32,918 bases of DNA from Microcaldota archaeon (GTDB lineage Archaea > Micrarchaeota > Micrarchaeia > Anstonellales > Bilamarchaeaceae), in assembly GCA_016212505.1 (NCBI GenBank), contig JACRGB010000019.1, positions 1 through 32,918 of the forward strand, written 5' to 3'. The notes under the pieces are model-generated. The model was not told where the DNA came from, did not search any database, and saw nothing but the letters and a program-made list of their open reading frames with translations. Each line of letters starts with the position of its first letter. Position 1 is the first letter of the stretch. Positions 24,434 to 32,918 of the stretch are shown one piece after another. The position numbers were made by a program, and so were the translations under genes.

Positions 24434-25774
24434 ATGACCGACATAGTTCCATTTGGCAGTATCGTAGATATTACTAAAGGTAAGAAGGTTGATATTACAA
24501 ATCAAAAAACAGAACGATCAGTTCCTTACTTATTAATAGATACTTTAAGAGGTGCAAAGCCCGAATTTTTTACCGAAGATAAAAATTATACTGAAGCAAT
24601 TAACAGCGACATACTTATGGTTTTCGACGGTGCAAATTCTGGGTTGGTTGGAACTGGGTTAACTGGGGCAGTCGGTTCTACAATTGCTAGACTTAGACCC
24701 AAAAAAGATGTAAATACTAAATACCTTACATATTTTCTATGCCTTAATTTCTCATCATTGAATCAAGATATTAAGGGTTCTGCAATACCTCACATAAAAC
24801 CAAAAAAACTTGCTGAACTAAAGCTTAGATACCCTTCAAAAGAAGAACAAGAATTAATCTCTCAAGAAATAGAAAAACAACTTAGTAGATTGGATGAAGC
24901 AGTTACTTCGCTAAAAGCAGTAAAACAAAAATTAAATGTTTACAGAAAAAGTGTATTCAAGGCGGCATTTGAAGGAGAATTTTCAAGGCGGTGGAGGAAA
25001 AAACAATCTAATCTAACTGGTATTTCCCTAGAAGATTTACAGTTACAAAGAATGAAAAGAGCTATGATTCTCAAGAATCAAAAGAGTACACTATCTTTTG
25101 GGGAGTGGAAGAAGAAACATATTTTACCAATACAGATTCAAGAAAAATATGCTAGAACTGCCCCATCAAATTGGTTGTGGGTTAATCTTGGTGAAGTATT
25201 CGATGTTTATGTAGGGTCGACTCCAAATCGTTCAAAAAAAGAATATTGGGGGGGCAATATCCCTTGGGTAAGTAGTGGAGAGGTAGCATTTTGTTCGATT
25301 TATGACACTAAGGAAAAAATTACTTCAGTAGGATTTGAAAATTCATCAACTAAACTCCATCCAAAAGGAACAGTGTTATTAGGAATGATTGGTGAGGGGA
25401 AAACCAGAGGCCAGGTTGCGATACTAGAAATTGAAGCGTGTAATAATCAAAATTCAGCGGCAATACGAGTTTCTGAAGTAAATCAATCGCCCAAATACGT
25501 TTATTATTATCTGAGTTTTATCTATGAAAAAAATAGAAAATTAGGTTCTGGGAATAACCAAAAGGCCTTGAATAAAGAAAGAGTGCAGATCATCCCGATT
25601 TTACTTCCTCCTTTACTAGAACAAGAGGTTATAACAAATGAGATAGAGGCTCGTTTTTCAGTTATAAAAAAATTGGAAGAAACTATTGATCGGTCCTTAC
25701 TTAAAGCTGAAAAACTGAAAAAATCTATTCTTAAATCAGCCTTTGAGGGAAGGCTCGTGGAGTATGGTGGATAA
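24434..25774 (+). CDS. hsdS: Type I restriction specificity subunit S
   Basis: Two TRD/coiled-coil halves: PLLEQEVITNEIEARFSVIKKLEETIDRSLLKAEKLKKSILKSAFEGRLV; SKEEQELISQEIEKQLSRLDEAV. Confidence 0.94.
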   Translation: MTDIVPFGSIVDITKGKKVDITNQKTERSVPYLLIDTLRGAKPEFFTEDKNYTEAINSDILMVFDGANSGLVGTGLTGAVGSTIARLRPKKDVNTKYLTYFLCLNFSSLNQDIKGSAIPHIKPKKLAELKLRYPSKEEQELISQEIEKQLSRLDEAVTSLKAVKQKLNVYRKSVFKAAFEGEFSRRWRKKQSNLTGISLEDLQLQRMKRAMILKNQKSTLSFGEWKKKHILPIQIQEKYARTAPSNWLWVNLGEVFDVYVGSTPNRSKKEYWGGNIPWVSSGEVAFCSIYDTKEKITSVGFENSSTKLHPKGTVLLGMIGEGKTRGQVAILEIEACNNQNSAAIRVSEVNQSPKYVYYYLSFIYEKNRKLGSGNNQKALNKERVQIIPILLPPLLEQEVITNEIEARFSVIKKLEETIDRSLLKAEKLKKSILKSAFEGRLVEYGG

Positions 25775-25775
25775 A

Positions 25776-27227
25776 ATGACTGACTCAAACCAATTAGTAA
25801 ACAGATTATGGAATTATTGTAATATTCTACGAGATGATGGACTATCATACGGTGATTATGTAGAGCAGTTGACCTATCTCCTATTCCTCAAAATGGACTA
25901 TGAAAGAATGCATGCCCCATACAATAAAAAATCGGATATCCCACCAAAATATAATTGGGAATCGCTCCTAAATAAAGATGGTGCGGAACTAGAAGCACAC
26001 TATATCGAAACTCTCCAAAAACTGGGGGCGCAGGAAGGGATTATTGGTGTAATTTTTAGAAAAGCCCAAAACAAAATACAAGATCCTGCAAAGCTAAGGA
26101 AACTAATTGTTGAGCTAATTAACAAAGAAAACTGGCTTAGTCTTGAAGCGGATGTCAAAGGAGATGCATACGAAGGATTGCTAGAGAAAAATGCTGAAGA
26201 TGTAAAGGGTGGTGCAGGACAGTATTTTACACCAAGATCTTTGATAAACGCAATAGTGGAGGTTATGAAACCTGAGCCAGGAATGAAAATTCATGATCCT
26301 GCTTGTGGCACTGGTGGGTTCTTGTTATCGGCTTACAACCATATCGTAAAAAATCATAAACTAGATAGGGATCAAAAAGAAGTACTAAAACATAAATCAT
26401 TTTCTGGTAACGAAATTGTTGCAATGGCTGCTAGACTTTGCGTTATGAATTTATATCTGCATGGAATTAACGGTGAAGAAAACCCCATAAGTCCAGATGA
26501 CTCGCTAAAAAAGAATCCCGGGGCCATATATGACATGATCTTAACTAATCCCCCTTTTGGTAAGGCCTCTTCTGAAACCATCGTAACCGAAGAAGGGGAC
26601 ACGGCAAAGAAGGATTTGACTGTTTTAAGAGACGATTTTTGGGCAAAAACCGGCAATAAACAACTTAATTTTTTACAGCATGTAAGAAGTATCCTCAAGA
26701 TTAATGGCAAAGCCGCGATTGTATTGCCGGATAATGTTTTATTCGAAGGAGGAGCTGGAGAAACGATTAGACAAAAACTTATGGAAACCTGTGATCTTCA
26801 CACAATTTTGAGATTACCCACTGGATTATTTTATGCTCAGGGGGTTAAGGCAAATGTCTTATTCTTTGACAAAAAAGCTGCATCTAAAGATGCCTGCACC
26901 TCTAAAGTTTGGATATATGATTTGAGAACAAACACACATTTTACACTTAAAGAAAATCCACTCAAATTGGATCATCTTCAGGATTTCGTTTCTTGTTATA
27001 ATCCAGAAAATAGACATCAACGAAAAGAAACTGAAATATTCAAGTGTTTCACTTATAAAGAGATCATGAAGAGAGATAAGAAAAACTTGGACATATTCTG
27101 GCTTAAAGATGAAAGTCTTGAAGATTTAGACAAGTTACCTAGCCCAAATGTTTTGGCAAATGAGTTAGTTGAAGACCTTGAAGATGCACTAGAACAATTA
27201 AAGGAAATCTCAAGTGATTTGAAATAA
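25776..27227 (+). CDS. hsdM: Type I restriction methyltransferase subunit M
   Basis: GQYFTPRSLINAIVEVMKPEPGMKIHDPACGTGGFLLSAY, ILTNPPFGKAS. Start taken at ATG 25776 just after the hsdS stop; 25764 also possible. Confidence 0.95.
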   Translation: MTDSNQLVNRLWNYCNILRDDGLSYGDYVEQLTYLLFLKMDYERMHAPYNKKSDIPPKYNWESLLNKDGAELEAHYIETLQKLGAQEGIIGVIFRKAQNKIQDPAKLRKLIVELINKENWLSLEADVKGDAYEGLLEKNAEDVKGGAGQYFTPRSLINAIVEVMKPEPGMKIHDPACGTGGFLLSAYNHIVKNHKLDRDQKEVLKHKSFSGNEIVAMAARLCVMNLYLHGINGEENPISPDDSLKKNPGAIYDMILTNPPFGKASSETIVTEEGDTAKKDLTVLRDDFWAKTGNKQLNFLQHVRSILKINGKAAIVLPDNVLFEGGAGETIRQKLMETCDLHTILRLPTGLFYAQGVKANVLFFDKKAASKDACTSKVWIYDLRTNTHFTLKENPLKLDHLQDFVSCYNPENRHQRKETEIFKCFTYKEIMKRDKKNLDIFWLKDESLEDLDKLPSPNVLANELVEDLEDALEQLKEISSDLK

Positions 27228-27304
27228 ACTCGCCAAGATTTTTACAAAATCCTGTCAAATTTTACAGTAATCATAAAATAGTCTAACGAGATATTAAATT
27301 GACC

Positions 27305-28141
27305 ATGAAAACCAAACACATGGTCGTAATCGGAGACGCCTTTAAGATGGCAGAGCTGGATGATGAATCCATCCAGCTGGTTGTGACAAGTCCGCCTTAT
27401 TTTAATGTCAAGGACTATGGCACTGAAAATATCGGTTCAATTGATAGCTACGCCAGCTATTTGAAATCATTAAGGCAGGTATTCGAGGAATGTTACCGAG
27501 TCTTGGCAAAAGGACGTTATGCCTGCATAAATATTTCTGACATAATCAGCGACAGAAGGAAATATCCTCTACATGCCCATTGCATAAGCATACTCCAAAG
27601 ATGCGGTTTCAAGTACGTTGACAATATCATCTGGAAAAAACCATCTGGCAGAAAAAACGGAAACTGTTCAGGAGCCTTAAAGCGCTTTGGCCTGCTAATT
27701 CAGCATCCGTATCCGATGTACTATTATCCAAACAACGTTTACGAGTTCATTCTTGTTTTTAGAAAAGGAGATTTTGATTATAAGACGCTAACCCATGACG
27801 TAAAGGAAGATTCGAAGATCAATATTCGTTATGCCAAACTTCACTGGAATACTGACATCTGGGAGATGATGCCCGAAACAAGAAAAGGCCATCCGGCAAT
27901 GTTTCCTGAACAGTTGCCAGAAGCCCTGATCAGATTGTACACCTACAAAGGCGAGGCTGTCCTAGATCCTTTTCTAGGAAGCGGAACCACTTGTGCTGTA
28001 GCAAAAAGATTGGATAGGAGTTCAGTAGGGTACGAGATCAATGAGGCTTATCTGGATCTGATAAAACGTAAAACAGGTTATCATGAGGATCCACATTCTT
28101 TTGAAATCATAATCAAAAAACCTCGAGGTGAAATGATATGA
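27305..28141 (+). CDS. Beta-class DNA methyltransferase (SPPY type, N4-cytosine or N6-adenine)
   Basis: VVTSPPYFNVKDYG (motif IV) precedes VLDPFLGSGTTCAVAKRLDRSSVGYEIN (motif I). TTG at 27299 is an alternative start. Confidence 0.9.
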   Translation: MKTKHMVVIGDAFKMAELDDESIQLVVTSPPYFNVKDYGTENIGSIDSYASYLKSLRQVFEECYRVLAKGRYACINISDIISDRRKYPLHAHCISILQRCGFKYVDNIIWKKPSGRKNGNCSGALKRFGLLIQHPYPMYYYPNNVYEFILVFRKGDFDYKTLTHDVKEDSKINIRYAKLHWNTDIWEMMPETRKGHPAMFPEQLPEALIRLYTYKGEAVLDPFLGSGTTCAVAKRLDRSSVGYEINEAYLDLIKRKTGYHEDPHSFEIIIKKPRGEMI

Positions 28142-28434
28142 AAAAAGAGTTAGCGGTAGCCCTGCTTTTGGCTGGCCTTGCTTTTGCGGATCTTGTGATT
28201 CCGCCTGACCAACCTATTTGCAGGCTTTATGGGATGATACAGATTCTGGGGACTGTTGCAGGCATTCTAGTTGCTGCCTATGCCGGGTTTATCCTTGCCA
28301 GTAGCCACGAGATAACGGAGAAGAATGCAGCCAAGGCTCTACTGGGTGGTGTGATTATCGGCCTGATAATCATCTGGATAGCTCCTGTGCTTGTGAAAAC
28401 CTTGGTAAATTCTAACGGAATCTGCGGGTGGTAA
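28138..28434 (+). CDS. VirB2/TrbC pilin-like small membrane protein
   Basis: Signal peptide plus two TM segments (MIQILGTVAGILVAAYAGFILA; LLGGVIIGLIIIWIAPVLV), C-terminal NGICGW. ATGA overlap with the methyltransferase stop. Confidence 0.6.
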   Translation: MKKELAVALLLAGLAFADLVIPPDQPICRLYGMIQILGTVAGILVAAYAGFILASSHEITEKNAAKALLGGVIIGLIIIWIAPVLVKTLVNSNGICGW

Positions 28435-28435
28435 A

Positions 28436-28654
28436 TTGACCTTAGATGCAATAGCCGACAGCATAAAAACGCTTGCCGTACTTGCCGGAGTAATCGTTAT
28501 CTCGTACTCCGGCTTTATGCTGATGACAAGCAAGGAATCGATCCAGCGTGAGCAATGGAAAGAGATAATCCTAGCTGTCGTGATCGGCCTTTGCATTGTT
28601 TTTCTTGCTCCTTTGGTAGCTTCCACGCTTAGCGGGGGCAAATATTGCGGGTGA
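28436..28654 (+). CDS. Second VirB2-like small two-TM protein
   Basis: TTG start; LAVLAGVIVISYSGFMLMTSKE...EIILAVVIGLCIVFLAPLVASTLSGGKYCG parallels the preceding protein. Confidence 0.55.
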   Translation: MTLDAIADSIKTLAVLAGVIVISYSGFMLMTSKESIQREQWKEIILAVVIGLCIVFLAPLVASTLSGGKYCG

Positions 28655-28658
28655 AAAT

Positions 28659-29801
28659 ATGAAAGAACTAATACTACTGCTGTTGGTAGGGATTTCATTC
28701 GCAGTCCCTGCCTGTCCTTATTACCCGTATAAAGATTATGTTGCAGCCAGCCAGTATCAAAGCCCTCAAAAGCCAGCGGATACGTTTCTGCAATATTGCA
28801 GTTGGAGTTTGAATCCAATTTGTATCCTGACAAACGTCTTCAATACTACCGAGGACAAAAAAACCTTCATAGCCGAATCAATAGCCAATAACTCATTTGA
28901 TAAAATCCTTGACTGGAACCAGAAACTATCTTTTGGGAAGTGGTTTAACACAACCAAAAGCTCAAAGAACATTAAGGATGCGTGGGTTAGCCTTGCCTAT
29001 TTCAGCCCTTCAGTTTACTACAATGGCACGTATTTGCTCAATTCAACAAGCAAGATTTTCACAAAACAGAATTTCACCTTTGTAGTGGACACTAGAAAAT
29101 TATCTGGAGATTGTAAAGACAATTTCAGGATATGCGGCTATGGTTATTCGATTACCACGAGCTCAAACATCACGGCAACCTTAAACGTAAAAAGCGAGTA
29201 TTTGGTAGACCGCTACCATTTGGTAACCCATTGCGGAATGTTCGGCTGCTGGGTTACCTGTGATTATTACAGAACTGATAGCTTCAAGGATAGTTTGAGT
29301 ACTTCCGATTCCAAGAAGATAAAATACGAAAACTTCAGCGTTGGCTCAAACTATTCAATCGCCAAATATTACAATGGCTTAGCCGAGATTTTCATTAATG
29401 TAAATAATTCAAATGTGCATTTTCAGATTGGCAATTCCACGTTTGACAAAACAAGTTATCTTTACAGGATCAGGTACGAGCTGGAGCCTTACAATGCCCT
29501 TGTAAAAGAACTCATTCCGGTAAACAAAACCTCTGAATACGGGCTAAGCATTTTGGAGAGAAATAATTCCACGTTCAGGATTCTTGCCCCGTATTCTGCA
29601 AATTGCTCATTGACAATTTCTGAGCATTTCAATTCAAAGACAATATCTGGCTGCAATATTTCAAATATTGGAAATTCCAGTTTCCAAAAGGTAGAGGTAA
29701 AACAACCCGCAATTTTTGATTCCTTGTTTTACCTTGCGACTCTTGGAATTGCGTTTTATATTCTCTATAAAATTGGAAAAAAGGTGATGCCTCATGCTTA
29801 A
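28659..29801 (+). CDS. Secreted, C-terminally membrane-anchored Cys/Asn-rich protein in the T4SS-like operon
   Basis: Signal peptide, many N-x-S/T motifs and cysteines, C-terminal TM FDSLFYLATLGIAFYILYKIGKKV. Confidence 0.6.
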   Translation: MKELILLLLVGISFAVPACPYYPYKDYVAASQYQSPQKPADTFLQYCSWSLNPICILTNVFNTTEDKKTFIAESIANNSFDKILDWNQKLSFGKWFNTTKSSKNIKDAWVSLAYFSPSVYYNGTYLLNSTSKIFTKQNFTFVVDTRKLSGDCKDNFRICGYGYSITTSSNITATLNVKSEYLVDRYHLVTHCGMFGCWVTCDYYRTDSFKDSLSTSDSKKIKYENFSVGSNYSIAKYYNGLAEIFINVNNSNVHFQIGNSTFDKTSYLYRIRYELEPYNALVKELIPVNKTSEYGLSILERNNSTFRILAPYSANCSLTISEHFNSKTISGCNISNIGNSSFQKVEVKQPAIFDSLFYLATLGIAFYILYKIGKKVMPHA

Positions 29802-30747
29802 ACAAACCTTAGTACTATTGCTATTGCTGCCTTTGATATTCCCAGCATCCATAGATGTCCAAATACAAAACCAATCATGTCCGAACAATGCTGATTTCCT
29901 ACAGGTACTTTACAATCTGCCAACCTGTATCGTGGAGAAATTCTTCAGTTCACTAATCAGCGGTTTTGTTTATTCTGCAACTCAATTCCTCGAGAATGCC
30001 CTGAACTTCATAGTAAAAGGCCCAGATATCACACTGTTCTGCTCACCCTACTCAAAGATAATGAAAATTCTTGAAAGCCTGTACACAATTGCTTTGATGG
30101 GTGTAGGTGCTTACTTTATCCTAACTGCCACAGAAGTAGAAAAAAGGGCAACTGCAAAACTCTGGCTGGAAAGGATTTTCCTAATGATAATTGCACTAGC
30201 ATTTTCCTTCAATCTTTTCCAGATGATTCTTGACATAAACCAGTACATAACAACTTCGATTTATGACCAAGCTTTTGCTAACACGCTAAACATAAACATC
30301 GTTTTTTCGTCCTTGATATTCGCCTTTGTAATATCGTTTAATTTCATTTTTGCAGCTGCACTGACATTTCTAACTGTACTCATTCGCTACATAATGATTC
30401 CTTTCCTGTTGCTTTTATTTCCATTCGGTATTTTCCTGTATTTTATTCCATTCACAAAACAATGGGGTGCATTCCTGCTCAAGTTTATCTTACTGATAAT
30501 TTTCATGACTAGTATTGATGCGGTTCTGATAGCTGGAATTTCATATTTGTTTAGCGTAAACGATCCGAATCTAACTGGAGGATTTATCCAAGGAATGGCG
30601 CTTATGCTTGGCTTTGGCCTTATCGGCATTGTAAACTTGATAATCTACATCATAGCCGTACTTTCACTCGTTACTACAGCAGTGAAACTGTTTGAAGGCG
30701 TGCTTTCGGCAGCCTGGAAAATAGCCTTGTTGGCAAGCCTGTTGTGA
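29794..30747 (+). CDS. Polytopic VirB6/TrbL-like membrane protein
   Basis: Signal peptide and about six hydrophobic segments; position directly before the VirB4-like gene. Confidence 0.6.
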   Translation: MLKQTLVLLLLLPLIFPASIDVQIQNQSCPNNADFLQVLYNLPTCIVEKFFSSLISGFVYSATQFLENALNFIVKGPDITLFCSPYSKIMKILESLYTIALMGVGAYFILTATEVEKRATAKLWLERIFLMIIALAFSFNLFQMILDINQYITTSIYDQAFANTLNINIVFSSLIFAFVISFNFIFAAALTFLTVLIRYIMIPFLLLLFPFGIFLYFIPFTKQWGAFLLKFILLIIFMTSIDAVLIAGISYLFSVNDPNLTGGFIQGMALMLGFGLIGIVNLIIYIIAVLSLVTTAVKLFEGVLSAAWKIALLASLL

Positions 30748-30751
30748 TCCT

Positions 30752-32800
30752 ATGGCCTACGATATTCCAGATGAGATAAAATACCGGGAGAAAATAATCT
30801 TCAACCTTGATTGGAAACAGCTAGGGTACGCAGTAGTTTTCGGGCTATTGTCATTTTTCAGCTATAACCTGATTCCACTACAAGGAGAGTTTAGGTTTGT
30901 TGTCCCTGCAATAATCGGCATAGCTGGAATTGGATTTATCTTTCTGAACCTAGAAGATAAACTTCTTGGTCGCATCTCATTCTTTCTCAATGTCCGCAAG
31001 GCTGACTACAACAGTCTCCAAGGGCATAAATTTTTTGGAGTAAGGGAAGTTAAGGAAAATTTGATATGGCTCGATGACGGCTCGAAAATTGGGATGTTCA
31101 AGGTTCAACCTATCAATTTTGGTCTGTTGGACAATGCAAGAAAGAAAACTCTTCTGGCTAATTACAAGGCCTTTTTGAACCAGCTGACTAGCCCCATACA
31201 GATACTTGTCAAAACAGTACCTGTTGATCTTGATGACTATTTCGAAGAGATAAAAAACAGCAGAACCCGAAGGGATCTGGTCTCCCTATACGCCAATTTC
31301 AAACAGTTTGAAGTTGAACTCATGGCAAAAAACGAGGTAAAACATCGAAATTACTATGTCGTTGCAAGGTACCATAATGGCCTAAAGATGGAAGCCATAA
31401 GCAACCAACTCCTCCTCACCAAAGAGAACCTGGAGGCGTGTGGGCTTACCTGTGCTAGGCTAGAAGATGCGGATCTTGTAGATTTTCTCATGAGCTATGG
31501 TGGTGATGATTTAAGCGGAGGGAAGCCAGAAACGAAAGATGAATTTCGCGACATGCTCACACCCTCCGTTACATTTTATCCAGATCACGGCATTGTCAAT
31601 GGTGAATATCATAGAATCGTAAAAGTTACTGGATATCCGAGGAAAGTCGAGGATGGATGGCTCGGCGCATTTCTCTGCAAGAATGAGGATTATGATATTT
31701 CTATCCATCTCCAACCTTCATCAATAGCTTATACTTTGGTATACCTCCACAATCAGATAATCCAACAGACTGGCGACCTTTATGCAAGCACAGCCAAGGG
31801 GACTCCCAACCCTGCCTTGGAGATTAAGAGAGCAGATACAATGAGGGTTTACGATTCCCTCTACAAGGGTGAGGAAAAAATGTTCAGCGTATCCGCATAT
31901 ATAGACAACAAGGCCGCCACTTTGCAGGAACTTGACCTGCTAACAGAAAAATGCAATTCAAACCTAAATGCACAGCTGATGGTTCCGGGGCTTACGAGCT
32001 GGAGAACGGCAGACGCGATCAAATCAACACTCCCCCTAGCAAACGACAGGTTGAATGCAACTCGTGAGATACTTAGCGGGGCACTCACAGCCACGTTTCC
32101 ATTTATAGCGGCTGGCAATCCAACCAACAGGGGCATATTATTTGCACACGAAATACAGACTCTCAATCCGATATTCATAGATCTTGATAACCAGACCAAC
32201 AAGCACTTTTTCATAATTGGTGTTTCAGGATCCGGAAAGAGTTACGCTGCAAAATATTTTGCTGTGCAGCAGCTGTTCAAGGAGCAAACCGATCTTTATA
32301 TCCTTGATCCAAACGGCGAATACAGCGGTCTATGCAAGGCTCTCCACGGTGAAGTTATAGAAATTTCAAAGGATTCGGATTCCATCCTGAATCTGTTTGA
32401 TTTGGGTGGAGAGGATTTCGGAGGCAAAATGCTTCAATTGGTTTCAGCCTTTGACATCATAATGGGTGGACTGAATGAAAGCCAGAAAGCACTACTTAGC
32501 GACGCCATCATAAACTTATACGCAAAACGGGGAATAACTCCAACTAAAGAGGAGACATGGAACCGAACACCGCCAAGATTTAGCGACCTCAAAGATGTTC
32601 TGGAAGCTATGCGCAAGGAATTCCACCAGCTCTCTCCCCAAGCAAAAAGCCTCGATGCACTTTATAGAAGGGTAAAAATGTACTGTGAAGGAAATGTCTT
32701 CGGTTTTTTGGATCAGGATACTAGAGTAAATGCCAATAATGGAATCATCTGCTTTGATCTTAGCAAACTGCCGGATGCTATAAATCGGGTTGCGCGCTAA
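30752..32800 (+). pseudogene. PrgI(VirB3)-VirB4-like conjugation ATPase, C-terminally truncated
   Basis: N-terminal YREKIIFNLDWKQLGYAVVFGLLSFFSYNLIP (PrgI-like), Walker A IIGVSGSGKSYAAKYF. Ends ...IICFDLSKLPDAINRVAR* with no later Walker B/DEAW region. Confidence 0.8.
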
Positions 32801-32801
32801 T

Positions 32802-32918
32802 CCCCACCTTTTCTAAGGTGGGGTCGTAAAAGCGCAACAAATGGTAAGGGGTTAAGGGGAAAAGCCAGATTTTCCCCTTAAGTATCTAATTTTTACCGGA
32901 ATATTTTTGCTCAGTAGT
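32802..32918 (+). mobile_element. Putative terminal sequence of an IS200/IS605-like element
   Basis: Hairpin CCCCACCTT-TTCT-AAGGTGGGG (32802-32823), similar in sequence to the hairpin at 111-130, then a 12-bp perfect hairpin TTAAGGGGAAAA-GCCAGA-TTTTCCCCTTAA (32852-32881). Confidence 0.45.

Noticed and set aside
28339-28833. 164-aa antisense ORF over the pilin-like genes
   Set aside because: Overlaps three well-supported codirectional genes; no recognisable domain.

Overview
Archaeal-looking window (TATA/leaderless promoters, archaeal gene families, BHB tRNA introns), probably a small-genome DPANN/Micrarchaeota-like lineage; the taxonomy is inference. Left part (1-13.9 kb): IS200/IS605-like end fragment, 5'-truncated HTH_10 regulator, PLP enzyme, two Cys-rich paralogs, circularly permuted GTPase, an operon of a secreted beta-rich protein plus two novel-domain/[2Fe-2S] ferredoxin proteins, TrmB-like regulator, RtcB, and secreted or membrane proteins. 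The 'empty' gap at 13.94-14.67 kb contains the most striking signal: a tRNA-Glu(CTC) gene in four exons (14050-14319), interrupted by three introns (D-loop, anticodon loop 37/38, T-loop 59/60). Each intron has a hand-verifiable bulge-helix-bulge motif, and the spliced product is a perfect 75-nt cloverleaf. To its right is an accessory region: an AbrB-like regulator with a four-copy TAGTACTA operator, a DNA methyltransferase, a GHKL-ATPase/PD-(D/E)XK fusion, RNase J-like and HAD (in-frame TAG) genes. Next comes a tight five-gene operon of CARF-HTH, HARE-HTH/REase and HsdR-S-M, then an orphan methyltransferase coupled to a T4SS-like operon whose VirB4 is cut off before its Walker B region at a second IS-like hairpin at the window end. 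All domain calls come from reading the sequence; no searches were run.
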